The position numbers were made by a program, and so were the translations under genes. Of a stretch of DNA of 64,000 nucleotides, positions 23,977 through 33,295 are shown in pieces; position 1 is the stretch's first letter; each line of letters starts with the position of its first letter. Origin of the DNA: Sphingobacterium arenae (GTDB lineage: Bacteria > Bacteroidota > Bacteroidia > Sphingobacteriales > Sphingobacteriaceae); assembly GCF_014692505.1 (NCBI RefSeq), contig NZ_JACNYK010000002.1, positions 620,001-684,000 on the forward strand, read 5' to 3'. A model generated the notes under the pieces. It was not told where the DNA came from and made no database searches. It was given only the letters and a program-made list of their open reading frames with translations.

Positions 23977-26900
23977 ATGTACCTGAACTGCCACTCCTAC
24001 CACAGCCTGCGCTACGGCACGCTTTCATTGGAAACGCTGGTGCAGCAGGCGCTTGCCTGCGGGGCAACTTCGCTCGCCTTGACAGACATCAATACCGTGA
24101 CGGGTATCTATGATTTTGCCAAAATATGCCGCGAGGAAGGGATAAAGCCTGTGGTGGGCATGGAATTCCGTGAGGGAAACCGTCTACTCTACATCGGCTT
24201 GTCGAAAACGCAACGGGGTATCGGGGAGCTGTGCCGACTGCTCACGGCCCGCAACTGCGAGGGTATACCCCTCCCCGATCGGGCTCCAGATTTCCAAGAT
24301 GTCATCACTATCTATCCGCTGTCCAATGTGCCGCAGCAGCTGGGCACGGATGAATATATCGGCATCCGCCCCAGCGAACTGAACCTGCTGGTACAGGAAA
24401 AATGGAAAAGGTTGTTGCCGCGTATGCTGGCGCTAAACCCGGTAACGGTATCGGGCAAAAAGGAGTATAACCTGCACCGCATCCTGCGCGCTATCGACCT
24501 GAACGTGGTGCTGTCCCGCTTGTCGGAAGATGCTTGCTGCCGTACCGATGAATATATGCGGCCTGCCAGGGAACTAATGGAAATATTTGGGGAGTACTCG
24601 CAGCTCGTGGCCAATACGGCTCGGGTAATGGAAGCTTGCGATTTTGCGTTTGATTTTAAAACACCCAAGAACAAAAGGCACTATACGGGAAACCGCGAGG
24701 GTGATATCAACTTGTTGACGGGGCTGGCTTATGCGGGTTTGAAAAAGCGTTATGGGGAGAAAAACCGACCTGCGCGGGAGCGTGTGGAAAAAGAGCTGAG
24801 GGTAATCGATGAGCTGGGATTCAGCGGTTATTTCTTGATTACCTGGGATATCGTTCGCTACAGCAACAGCATGGGCTTTATGCACGTGGGCCGGGGCAGC
24901 GGGGCGAACAGCATCGTGGCGTACTGCCTCGGCATTACGGATATATGCCCCTTGGAGCTTGATCTGTATTTTGAGCGCTTCCTGAACCTCAACCGCAAGA
25001 CACCGCCGGATTTTGATATTGATTGGAGCTGGCAGGAAAGGGATGTAATATTGCAGTATATATTTGACCGCTACGGAAAGGAACATGTGGCTTTCTGCGG
25101 CACGAATGTGGAATTTAAGTACCGCTCGATATTCCGGGAGGTGGGCAAGGTATTTGGTCTGCCAAAGGAGGAACTGGACGGGCTGGCAACCCAGCCGATG
25201 GAGCTGCACGATAACAACGCGGTGGTGGCGGCTGTACACAAGTATGGCAAGATGCTCGAAAAGTTTCCGAACCAGCGGAGTATGCATGCCTGTGGGATAT
25301 TGATATCGGAAACGCCGATAACCGATTATACGGCTCTGGAGATGCCGCCCAAGGGTTTTCCGATCGTGCAGTTTGATATGCATGTGGCGGAGGATATCGG
25401 TTTTGAAAAGTTCGATATCTTGAGCCAGCGGGGTCTGGGCAGCATCAATGACGCGGTTAAACTGATCAGGAAAAACCGGGGGATACAGGTAGATATCCGG
25501 GATACGACGCTCTCCAAGGGGGAAATGCGCTGCAATGATTTTCTGGCTCGCGGCCAGACGATCGGCTGCTTCTACATTGAGTCGCCGGCCATGCGCGGGC
25601 TGCTGCGCCGCCTCAAGTGCGACAACTACCCGACGCTGGTGGCGGCTTCTTCCATCATCCGCCCGGGGGTGGCGCAATCGGGCATGATGAAGGAGTATAT
25701 ATTCCGGCATAACTATCCGGATCGTTTTGAGTATTTCCACCAGGTATTCGAGGAGCATCTGGGCGATACGTACGGTATCATGGTGTATCAGGAGGACGTG
25801 ATCAAGATCGCGATGCATTTTGGTGGCCTATCGGCGGCTGATGGAGATATTCTGCGGCGGGCCATGAGCGGAAAAGGCCGGTCGCTGTCGGCCTTGCAGC
25901 GGGTAAAGAACAACTTTTTTGCGTCCTGCGCACGCCTTGGCCACCCGGAAACGCTGAGCCGCGAGGTGTACCGGCAGATCGAATCGTTCGCGGGCTATTC
26001 GTTCTGTAAGGCGCATTCGGCTTCTTATGCGGTGGAGAGTTACCAGAGTCTTTACTTGAAAGTGTATTATCCGCTGGAGTTTATGGTGGCGGTGATCAAT
26101 AACCAGGGTGGTTTTTACCGCACGGAGGTGTACGTGCATGAGGCGCGTATGTCGGGCGCGCGTATCTTGAACCCATGTATAAACAAAAGTGGTTATGAGA
26201 CCTCGTTACATGGCCGGGAGGTATATCTTGGATTGATGCTCCTGCAGGGGCTGGAAAACAGGCTGGCAGAGGGTATTGTGGAAGAGCGTGAACGCAACGG
26301 GGATTTCGCGTCACTGGAGGATTTTGTGCGGCGTATACCGATCGGCATCGAGGGGGTGCAGCTGCTCATCTTTATCGGGGCTTTCCGTTTTACGGGGAAG
26401 TCGAAAAGTGAGCTGTTGGTGCAGGCGAGGCTGCTGCTGGTAAATTTTAAGCCGGAGCAGCGCATGCCGCTCTTGTTGCAGGAACCGGCCAAGGAGTGGT
26501 CGCTCCCGAAGCTGGAGCGCTCTTACTTCGAGGATGCTTTTGATGAGATCGAACTGCTGGGCTTTCCGGTTTCCAGCTCGCCTTTTGATCTGCTGCAAAC
26601 AGCCTTCCGGGGGGATGTGATGGCGGCTGATTTGGTGAACTGCCACAAGAAGGAGGTCCGGATGCTGGCTTATCTCATTGCACGGAAGCATGTGCCGACA
26701 AAACGGGGTGTGATGTACTTTGGGACGTGGATCGATGTGAACGGTGATTATTTTGATACGGCGCATTTTCCGGACTGCTTGGAGCGCTATCCTTTCAAGG
26801 GCGGTGGCTGCTACTTATTGCTCGGCACGGTGGAGGTGGACTACCACTTCCCTACCCTCACGATCCACAAGATGGCTAAGTTGCCTTTTATCCCGGACCC

Positions 26901-27027
26901 GCGTTACAACCACGACCGCGATAGCCAGTATAAGATTCATCAGCAGATTCGTGAGGATGTGAGCATGACGCATCGCGCGCCTTATCCGCAGGAACACGAG
27001 ATCGGGCTGCCGAGGTTGAAAGGGTGA
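23977..27027 (+). CDS. dnaE: error-prone DNA polymerase III alpha subunit (DnaE2-type)
   Basis: This 1016-residue protein is shorter than replicative DnaE (about 1160) as expected for the error-prone type. Residues 1-200 are the PHP domain, in which the usual HxH start is altered to NCHSYHSLRYG and ALTDH to ALTDINT, suggesting loss of proofreading metal sites. The palm carries GRGSGANSIVAYCLGITDICP and the catalytic PDFDIDW (about 344-350); the finger contains YQEDVIKIAMHFGGLSAADGDILRRAMSGK; a helix-hairpin-helix and OB region follow. It is co-transcribed with dinB and would extend or replace synthesis at lesions, giving damage-induced mutagenesis. No imuA or imuB gene is next to it; the DinB-type partner takes that place. 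The gene is G+C-rich compared with its surroundings. Confidence 0.93.
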   Translation: MYLNCHSYHSLRYGTLSLETLVQQALACGATSLALTDINTVTGIYDFAKICREEGIKPVVGMEFREGNRLLYIGLSKTQRGIGELCRLLTARNCEGIPLPDRAPDFQDVITIYPLSNVPQQLGTDEYIGIRPSELNLLVQEKWKRLLPRMLALNPVTVSGKKEYNLHRILRAIDLNVVLSRLSEDACCRTDEYMRPARELMEIFGEYSQLVANTARVMEACDFAFDFKTPKNKRHYTGNREGDINLLTGLAYAGLKKRYGEKNRPARERVEKELRVIDELGFSGYFLITWDIVRYSNSMGFMHVGRGSGANSIVAYCLGITDICPLELDLYFERFLNLNRKTPPDFDIDWSWQERDVILQYIFDRYGKEHVAFCGTNVEFKYRSIFREVGKVFGLPKEELDGLATQPMELHDNNAVVAAVHKYGKMLEKFPNQRSMHACGILISETPITDYTALEMPPKGFPIVQFDMHVAEDIGFEKFDILSQRGLGSINDAVKLIRKNRGIQVDIRDTTLSKGEMRCNDFLARGQTIGCFYIESPAMRGLLRRLKCDNYPTLVAASSIIRPGVAQSGMMKEYIFRHNYPDRFEYFHQVFEEHLGDTYGIMVYQEDVIKIAMHFGGLSAADGDILRRAMSGKGRSLSALQRVKNNFFASCARLGHPETLSREVYRQIESFAGYSFCKAHSASYAVESYQSLYLKVYYPLEFMVAVINNQGGFYRTEVYVHEARMSGARILNPCINKSGYETSLHGREVYLGLMLLQGLENRLAEGIVEERERNGDFASLEDFVRRIPIGIEGVQLLIFIGAFRFTGKSKSELLVQARLLLVNFKPEQRMPLLLQEPAKEWSLPKLERSYFEDAFDEIELLGFPVSSSPFDLLQTAFRGDVMAADLVNCHKKEVRMLAYLIARKHVPTKRGVMYFGTWIDVNGDYFDTAHFPDCLERYPFKGGGCYLLLGTVEVDYHFPTLTIHKMAKLPFIPDPRYNHDRDSQYKIHQQIREDVSMTHRAPYPQEHEIGLPRLKG

Positions 27028-27036
27028 GATCGAGCT

Positions 27037-27831
27037 TTAATTCGTCCCTTCAATTGGTATAGGCCGACTTACATTTTCAATGACTTTTCCGTTTGTTTTC
27101 TTTATCCGGATCTTGAATTTATACGCGCCTGGCTCTTTCGGCAACTGATCAAGAACGCACATGTAAGTATTTCCGATAAAGGGCTTTTCAGGAAAATTAA
27201 TTTCATCTAACTTACCTCCGGTAACAGCATGCGGGAAGATGCTGTAATTAATGCCCGAGAGCCGATAGCCTCCATCAGGCTGTCGGTATTCGTTTTGGAT
27301 TACCAGATAAGGATCTTCAAAGTAAATTTTGAAAAGATGGTTTAAATTAGTGCCCGCAGGAAGTTCCGGTGAAAAATCGCTATCGGCGGTAATCTCGATG
27401 CTTTGCAAGGTATCAACAATTGCTATTGGCACAGACCTCAGTCCAAAAACTGGCTCAGCATTATAATAGGTATCTCCGGCCATAGGAGCATATTTTTCAT
27501 CATATCCTTGCGCTTCGGTATAATCGAAAAATCCATCTCTAAATCCTTCCTTCCATTCCAAAGAGGCAAATAACATGATATTGTCTTCCAAGCCAAATGT
27601 CTTCCCTTTATTTTCTTCATGGTGCACTAAAGACGCATTACTTAGGTTTAGCTCATTGTTCTCAATAATGGCACCAATTCTTTCTAAAATAGTGAGCGTA
27701 TCCGTAGCTAAATAACGTTGGACATAAGACTTCTTCGTGCCGGGAGGATATGGAGGTGAGTCTAGCTTTCCTTTGTCGCACCCGCTTGCTACTATCAAGA
27801 ATGCACTTATAATGATGATGGTACCTTTCAT
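27037..27831 (-). CDS. hypothetical lipoprotein next to the C10 protease
   Basis: This 264-residue protein starts with a lipoprotein signal (IIIISAFLIVASGCDKGK, Cys18). The mature part contains a sequence of beta strands ending with NTYMCVLDQLPKEPGAYKFKIRIKKTNGKV. I do not recognise a family; DUF5034-like Bacteroidota lipoproteins have this general look. It follows the C10 peptidase gene by 27 bp on the same strand, so it is probably co-transcribed and displayed on the same membrane. In Streptococcus and Bacteroides, C10 proteases often sit beside small inhibitor genes, but I cannot show that this is one. Confidence 0.6.
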   Translation of the reverse strand: MKGTIIIISAFLIVASGCDKGKLDSPPYPPGTKKSYVQRYLATDTLTILERIGAIIENNELNLSNASLVHHEENKGKTFGLEDNIMLFASLEWKEGFRDGFFDYTEAQGYDEKYAPMAGDTYYNAEPVFGLRSVPIAIVDTLQSIEITADSDFSPELPAGTNLNHLFKIYFEDPYLVIQNEYRQPDGGYRLSGINYSIFPHAVTGGKLDEINFPEKPFIGNTYMCVLDQLPKEPGAYKFKIRIKKTNGKVIENVSRPIPIEGTN

Positions 27832-27858
27832 GTTTTTAGTTCTGGATTTAAAGTTCGT

Positions 27859-29346
27859 TTATTTTCTTATAAATGGAATAATTTCTAAGTTGTATTGATA
27901 ATTATTGGATTCGCCATCGCTATCAAGCGATTTGCTATAAACAGGTACATTGTAATTAAAGTCAGGAAAATTGTTGGCATCGAAATAATAACCAGCATAA
28001 TACCCATCTCTAATGCCTCCCCAACCCCAATTGACATGGTGATAGTGAGAATTGGAAATATCACTTCCTGTCCATCTATCAATAATTGCTCCATCCGTCC
28101 TCGATCTTCTTTCTGCAATATAGTTATATTTAGTCTCGGTAGTCAAATATCCGTCGATAATCCACGCATGCCAACCCGTATAACCGACGACTATACCTAA
28201 AACTTTAACTTGTCCAGAATTTCCTCGTCCAAATACAGGTTGACCGTTATTAATAGATGAGACGACAGTATTATAATCATAAGATTGCATACTTCCATGT
28301 GAGAAACCCGCAGCAGTAAGCATCTCTGCTGCTTTATTGCTCTTAGTGCCTGTTGTTTCACAGGAATAGTCGGATTCCATCCTTCGGCCCAATTGATCCA
28401 TTAAATTGGCTACTTGCGCCTTTACGCTAACGGGGGCAGTATTTTGCATCTGATTTAGAGTTGGATATTGATTTATGGACGTCCAATTGTAGGAATGGTT
28501 ATAAAGTGTTGTTGGATATTTCCAAAAGGCCATCAATTGACCGACAGCTACAGGTACACAACCTGCAGGGGAGGTACCGGAGCTACAACTATTATATCTG
28601 ACATTGTCGTTAAAGGGTGCATTTTGAGACCATTTTGTTGTAATTAATGGGTCTTTCTTATATATAACTCTATTCTGGTAGGCAAGGGAGGTTTCATAAT
28701 AGATTTCGCCCTCATAGTCGTACTCGTCGTCTCCATAGCTTGCAGATGACACTAATTGTGGTAAGGTGATCCCTTTTTGTTTAAGCTCTGCGCTTACTGA
28801 ATCTTTCATTTTTTCGTAGTCATAAATCGACTGTTTGATCCCCATTTCTGCCATACCTAAGAATGCGCCTAGCCCGCCGTTATATATAGTGTCTTGTAAA
28901 CTCCCTGAATCAACGAAGGCTAAAAGCGGAACTTTTACCCTTCGATCTGCGGCAATAAGCAGAAAACCACCTTCATCTGCAAAGTCGACAACGTATGCTA
29001 ACGTATCACTAAAATTAGATGACATTTTTAACTTACTATTGCTCATTCTCATTGCATTACGCGAATTCGTAAGCGCACGAACTTTTTCAACTCGTCGTGA
29101 AATAGACTTTAAAGAGAGTAGTTGATTTTTATTATTTAGCAATGCAAGGGCATTATCTACTTCTTCATAAATTTCATCTGTGTTAAGTAATTTTGATTGT
29201 TCGTTCTCTATGCTCAAAATACGTATTTCATCATCGCTTAAGGTTGCTTGTTGAGAATATGGTTGTTCCAAGTTTAAGTTTTCTGATTGTTTGGAACAAC
29301 TCACGGCAAAAAATGCAAGGGCAAGGTAGGTTGATAGTTTTTTCAT
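27859..29346 (-). CDS. C10 family (streptopain-like) cysteine protease, lipoprotein
   Basis: This 495-residue protein has a lipoprotein signal (STYLALAFFAVSCSKQ, Cys17), a propeptide with the DFADEGGFLLIAADRRVKVPLLAFVDSG pattern of SpeB/prtT pro-regions (about 115-150), and a catalytic domain from about 235: WSQNAPFN, PAGCVPVAVGQLMAFWKYP with nucleophile Cys263, GWHAWIIDGY with His393, and HVNWGWGGIRDGYY. These features define peptidase family C10. Secreted members degrade host or environmental proteins; being lipid-anchored, this one probably acts at the cell surface. It is followed by a lipoprotein gene. Confidence 0.92.
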   Translation of the reverse strand: MKKLSTYLALAFFAVSCSKQSENLNLEQPYSQQATLSDDEIRILSIENEQSKLLNTDEIYEEVDNALALLNNKNQLLSLKSISRRVEKVRALTNSRNAMRMSNSKLKMSSNFSDTLAYVVDFADEGGFLLIAADRRVKVPLLAFVDSGSLQDTIYNGGLGAFLGMAEMGIKQSIYDYEKMKDSVSAELKQKGITLPQLVSSASYGDDEYDYEGEIYYETSLAYQNRVIYKKDPLITTKWSQNAPFNDNVRYNSCSSGTSPAGCVPVAVGQLMAFWKYPTTLYNHSYNWTSINQYPTLNQMQNTAPVSVKAQVANLMDQLGRRMESDYSCETTGTKSNKAAEMLTAAGFSHGSMQSYDYNTVVSSINNGQPVFGRGNSGQVKVLGIVVGYTGWHAWIIDGYLTTETKYNYIAERRSRTDGAIIDRWTGSDISNSHYHHVNWGWGGIRDGYYAGYYFDANNFPDFNYNVPVYSKSLDSDGESNNYQYNLEIIPFIRK

Positions 29347-29764
29347 GCTTAATTAAATATATAGATTAAGTATTCTACACTAAGGTATGGTGTAATCGCT
29401 ATATATTTTCATGTTTTATGAAATAATTTAAAACTTAACATAAATCTTTTCTCTTGTTAATATTCAGTGAACCGTCAGTATAACACCTTCTAAATTTATA
29501 ATCTTGTTTTTTCTGTACATTCTTACTCGTTATGAACGATTAGTGAGTTATGGTTTTCTTTTCATTGCTTAAGCACTTGGCTTTAAATGTTTATCAATAT
29601 AACATATCAACATGTGATTTGTATTACTTACCACTACTTATTTTATATTTGTTAGATTATAAAAGGAAAATAGATCACCGCATTTCTACAAATAAATTGA
29701 GACTTGGGACGAAATGGGTTAAGAACGATCTCAAAGAATAAAAATCGTTTTACATAAATACAAA
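29347..29764. other. AT-rich intergenic region
   Basis: This 418-bp stretch between the C10 protease start and the next plus-strand gene is AT-rich. It contains an open frame of 63 codons (29550-29741), but its composition is aromatic and Leu/Tyr-rich without a domain, and I do not support it as a gene. It presumably holds the protease promoter. Confidence 0.5.
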
Positions 29765-30172
29765 ATGGATATTGTTGTTTTAATTTGCACGATTATAGGC
29801 GGTATCGCAGGTTTAATTGCGATAATAAGCTATAGAAAAGATCATATCAACAAACCAAAAGAAGAACTAGAGTTTCTGAAAATCCAATTTATGAGTACCC
29901 GGTCGTTATCCATTTCTGTTTCGAACCAGTTGGATGAGTATTGTAAAAAATTTAATGCGCACAATGAGCTGATATTTCCCGGTGTTACAGTAGAAAAATA
30001 CATTTCGCTACTTAAGGAATCTCAAGAATCGAATTTATCAGAAAACATCCTGCACGAAGCACTTAAACTGTCATTGACAGCTCCTATAATAGCTTCAATG
30101 ACAAAAAGCCTCGAGAATCAATTTAACGAGCTACTAAAGCTTGATGGATGGGTAAAGGCAAAGATGGCTTGA
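29765..30172 (+). CDS. small membrane-anchored hypothetical protein
   Basis: This 135-residue protein has one N-terminal membrane segment (IVVLICTIIGGIAGLIAIISY) followed by a helical soluble part that begins with basic residues (RKDHINKPKEELEFLKIQF), indicating a cytoplasmic tail. No family is recognised. It stands alone, convergent with the DUF2075 relic. Confidence 0.55.
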   Translation: MDIVVLICTIIGGIAGLIAIISYRKDHINKPKEELEFLKIQFMSTRSLSISVSNQLDEYCKKFNAHNELIFPGVTVEKYISLLKESQESNLSENILHEALKLSLTAPIIASMTKSLENQFNELLKLDGWVKAKMA

Positions 30173-30199
30173 GTTTAATTCCTCTCCTACTAAACCATT

Positions 30200-30673
30200 T
30201 TACCTCCTCACCCGACTCCTAAAATACCGCTCCGTCTCCTTATCCATAAAGTATACGTAGCAAGCTTTCATGCCACGTCCCAGTAATACGCGGTATGTAT
30301 TTTTTACCAGCTGCACAAAAACCTCGCTACCCTTTACCTGACCATCGTGCGAATTTTCAGGGAAGCCCCACTGGCTGTATTTCTCTGATCCGCCATTGCG
30401 AAACTGCGATTCCAGATCATATTCATACACGGTACAGCCCATCTTTTCGGCTTGCGCACGGATAAAACTGGACGAACCAATTTCTCCTCTGCGCACGACT
30501 TGATAATCGTCTATAAAGAATACCGATATACGTGCTGCCCACAAGAGCTCCTCGACCTGTAATCTTCCAGTAGGTTTGAAAGGATATCCGGTCTTCTCGC
30601 GTATACGGTGCGATTCATCCATTGGCGGGACATCTGAAACGGTTGGGATATTCATAACGCAATTAATACTCAA
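30200..30673 (-). pseudogene. DUF2075 helicase relic with large internal deletion
   Basis: The frame begins at about the Walker B region of the helicase at 6541-8445 (PMDESHRIREKT; the DEAH box is now DESH), continues through FFIDDYQVVRRGEIGSSSFIRAQAEKMGCTVYEYDLESQFRNGGSEKYSQW, then jumps to GFPENSHDGQVKGSEVFVQLVKNTYRVLLGRGMKACYVYF and the normal C-terminus. About 125-130 residues are missing at the W-G junction, and the Walker A half is absent. The deletion joins two Trp (TGG) codons, compatible with microhomology. It lies just downstream of the AlbA-type ATPase on the same strand. Confidence 0.85.
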
Positions 30674-30707
30674 TCGTGACGCAATTGACGCAATTAATGA
30701 CGCAATT
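30657..30707. repeat. four ACGCAATT repeats at the 3' end of the AlbA-type gene
   Basis: ACGCAATT occurs at 30657, 30679, 30688 and 30700, the last three as TGACGCAATT-type units spaced 9 and 12 bp. The AlbA gene stop codon (30707-30709) touches the last unit, and the relic's apparent start lies in the first. Confidence 0.6.
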
Positions 30708-32026
30708 CAATTTAAGGTATAGTAGGCACCAGCACCTTTCACTCCACTGGATTTAAACAATTTTTTATCTACTAATTCTTTGATGTCCCGTGTTGCTGTT
30801 TCTCTAGATATACTATTCAACGTCTGATAGTCACTATTCGTTATTTTCCCTTTCTCTTTAGCAAACAACACCGCTTTCACTTGCCGGCCGTTCAATCCAA
30901 GAGACTCAAGATACTCCGTGTTATAAATATCCTTCTTGAATATTACCCAAAAATCGGAACCTTCAACAATATAGCTAGGCTCAGGAAGTCCAGCGGCTAC
31001 ACACAATTCCGTCATTTTGCTAATACCACGTCCCCAAGACTCCACATAACCACTACGGAAAAAAGCATTCGCAATATCTGGATTATATGGCCTGGATGAA
31101 TGGCTGTTTAATAAATTACGCACCGTCCAGTTTTCCGGGAGATGCCCCTCGTTCCAAATCATAAGCTTATCAGGATATACCCGAATCTGAATAGGGGTTG
31201 ATCCCGAATAATCTTTATGTGCGATGGCATTTAACAATGCCTCCCGAACAGCCTCCTTGGGGTATTCATATGTTTCATTACGATGGATCCCATCGTAACT
31301 GATAATCGCCTTAATATATTTGGTGAACAATAGATCGATAGTCCCTTCAACCTGTTCAAACAAATTTCCATGAACTTCATCTTGAAATATGAGGTCTGCT
31401 TCCCGCTCAAAATACCCAATCTTCACATAAGCCCCCGTTACATACTTTTCCGGATCTGGATGAAACAACAAAACAGCAGCTCGTTTTAAATAACCATTCT
31501 CAACCAGCTTCAAATTTTCAAGCAGATGCTCGTCACTATCTGTTAAATTGTCTTCAGATAAGCGTTTATTTTTGAAGCCACGATTACGAAAAAAAGCAAA
31601 CGTTTCCTTCTTCAGGTCATCAACGGACACTCGAGGAACAGCCGCACCATCCCAACGGACACCTTTCTTCTGTAATAGAAACTTATCCAGCGCTACGCTC
31701 TTCAGCTCTTGTTTCGTGCTACCACTTCTGTAGTGATATTGCCCTTTATAATTAACAGCGTTTGGATAAGGCTCTACGATAATTTCTAAGTAATCCCCCT
31801 CAATAGTCTCGTACATATTGACGTCAACCAAAATACCTAATACATCGCGTACCTTATTCGGAATATCCTCCAACAGCTTTTTAGCGTCAGCTAGTCCAAC
31901 CGTCTTACCTGCATCGTCCTTACCTATGAAAAGAGTACCTCCATTCGCATTTGCAAATCCACATATCCATTTCAGATATTCATCTCTCCAGTTTTGTTTG
32001 TATTCTATATTTTGAGATTCTGCCAT
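30707..32026 (-). CDS. AlbA_2 / HATPase_c_4 ATP-binding protein
   Basis: This 439-residue protein has an N-terminal Schlafen AlbA_2 domain (ESQNIEYKQNWRDEYLKWICGFANANGGTLFIGKDDAGKTVGL), a middle region, and a C-terminal HATPase_c_4 domain (YPKEAVREALLNAIAHKDYSGS, GHLPENWTVRNLLNSHSSRPYNPDIANAFFRSGYVESWGRGISKM) followed by a winged helix (ITNSDYQTLNSISRETATRDIKELVDKK). Such proteins, often annotated as RecG-like or transcriptional regulator, are widespread in accessory DNA and their role is mostly unknown. Half of a near-identical paralogue forms the chimeric pseudogene at 11716-12504. Confidence 0.9.
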   Translation of the reverse strand: MAESQNIEYKQNWRDEYLKWICGFANANGGTLFIGKDDAGKTVGLADAKKLLEDIPNKVRDVLGILVDVNMYETIEGDYLEIIVEPYPNAVNYKGQYHYRSGSTKQELKSVALDKFLLQKKGVRWDGAAVPRVSVDDLKKETFAFFRNRGFKNKRLSEDNLTDSDEHLLENLKLVENGYLKRAAVLLFHPDPEKYVTGAYVKIGYFEREADLIFQDEVHGNLFEQVEGTIDLLFTKYIKAIISYDGIHRNETYEYPKEAVREALLNAIAHKDYSGSTPIQIRVYPDKLMIWNEGHLPENWTVRNLLNSHSSRPYNPDIANAFFRSGYVESWGRGISKMTELCVAAGLPEPSYIVEGSDFWVIFKKDIYNTEYLESLGLNGRQVKAVLFAKEKGKITNSDYQTLNSISRETATRDIKELVDKKLFKSSGVKGAGAYYTLN

Positions 32027-32242
32027 TGTTAATTTGTATGGAGCAAGTTATATATAAGTTGGTCTTGTTTCAAAGATAAATAATTTTCTAGCTTGTGGCA
32101 AATCTGGCGGGTATTAAGGAAGATTATCAAATTATGGGACAGATTATATCGCTGATGGAAGTAAAGAAGTCTGAAACGCTTGACAGGTGCTTTATCTTGC
32201 CGAAGATCGCTAGTTATTGACTAGAATAAGTAACTTTACTCC

Positions 32243-33112
32243 ATGGACACAAGCTTATCCCCTATTATTACAGCCGAGGAGCTTCTGCATATAAGAAGCA
32301 GAGAAAATCTGGTTATTATCGATGCTTCCAACGCCAAAGATGCCTATGCAGACTTTAAACGGGCACATTTAGATAAAGCGGTATTCGTAGATGTACATAC
32401 ACAGCTCGCATCTGTACAGCAAGATGTCTCCCACGGAGGAAGGCATCCGCTACCTAGTATAGCGAAGTTCATAACGGTGCTGGATAACCTCGGTATATAT
32501 AAAGATACGCATGTTGTGGTATATGATCACGCAGCCGGAGCAAATGCTGCTACGAGGTTTTGGTGGATGCTCAAAGCGTTAGGCCATCAAAAGATACAAG
32601 TATTGAGTGGTGGGTTTGAATACGCTAAAAGTAAAGGCTTCCCCATTTCCGAGGGAGAATCTGCTTCTTCAAGAGGAACAGACTATACGCTTGATAGGAA
32701 TTGGACGCTCCCCACAGTTGATATCCATGAGGTAGAAAGGGCATCGGCCGACGACGGGTATACGATTATTGATGTGCGCGAAGAAAGCCGGTACCAAGGG
32801 GTACACGAACCTATTGATTTGGTTGCCGGACATATTCCATCAGCGATCAATCTTCCATTCTCACTGAATCTGGACGAGGACGGTCTGTTTCTCGATGCCA
32901 AACGCTTAAAAGATGTCTACCGAACTGCATTGGAGGGACGCGACCTAGGTAAGACAATCGTACATTGTGGCTCCGGTGTGACAGCTTGCCACACGATCCT
33001 TGCCATGCATCTCGCTGGTCTATCGATCCCCAAGCTATACGTAGGATCATGGAGTGAATGGAGCCGTAATAATAAGCCGATAGATGGGAAGAGAAGTTTA
33101 GACCTATTGTAA
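32243..33112 (+). CDS. sseA: sulfurtransferase (3-mercaptopyruvate type, two rhodanese domains)
   Basis: This 289-residue protein has two rhodanese domains. The first, inactive one covers about 10-140 (LVIIDASNAKDAYADFKRAHLDKAVFVD); the second carries the catalytic loop VHCGSGVTA with Cys242. CGSGVTA is the loop of mercaptopyruvate sulfurtransferases rather than thiosulfate rhodaneses (CRKGVTA). It transfers sulfur from 3-mercaptopyruvate to an acceptor in the cytosol. A tiny Cys-rich frame starts 2 bp after its stop. Confidence 0.92.
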   Translation: MDTSLSPIITAEELLHIRSRENLVIIDASNAKDAYADFKRAHLDKAVFVDVHTQLASVQQDVSHGGRHPLPSIAKFITVLDNLGIYKDTHVVVYDHAAGANAATRFWWMLKALGHQKIQVLSGGFEYAKSKGFPISEGESASSRGTDYTLDRNWTLPTVDIHEVERASADDGYTIIDVREESRYQGVHEPIDLVAGHIPSAINLPFSLNLDEDGLFLDAKRLKDVYRTALEGRDLGKTIVHCGSGVTACHTILAMHLAGLSIPKLYVGSWSEWSRNNKPIDGKRSLDLL

Positions 33113-33114
33113 AG

Positions 33115-33267
33115 ATGTGCGGACACAAAAGTAAACCTTCCTATTTCTCTGGAATATACGTAGATGATATTGGAAATTTGCAACTGTCAAATCCAGATTT
33201 AAAGGCCAAAGATTTAACACCTTGTTGTAGTTGCTGCACACATACATTGAACGGAGTAGTTTTCTAA
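33115..33267 (+). CDS. possible small Cys-rich protein (50 aa)
   Basis: An ATG 2 bp after the sulfurtransferase stop opens a 50-codon frame. The product starts MCGHKSKPSYFSGIYVDDIGN and contains a CCSCC cluster near the end (residues about 37-41), plus Cys2 and nearby His residues. Five closely spaced cysteines suggest metal binding or an acceptor for sulfur. The coupling to a sulfurtransferase gene makes a persulfide acceptor conceivable, but this is inference. It may also be the surviving piece of a decayed gene. Confidence 0.4.
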   Translation: MCGHKSKPSYFSGIYVDDIGNLQLSNPDLKAKDLTPCCSCCTHTLNGVVF

Positions 33268-33295
33268 TGAGAAATCTGCCAAAACTGATTACAAA

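Noticed and set aside
24574..25818. 414-codon minus-strand open frame inside dnaE
   Set aside because: It is antisense to a strongly conserved polymerase gene in G+C-rich DNA and its His/Arg-rich translation has no domain; a shadow frame.
29550..29741. 63-codon plus-strand frame in the AT-rich gap before 29765
   Set aside because: No start context, no domain, Leu/Tyr-rich composition as expected from AT-rich non-coding DNA.
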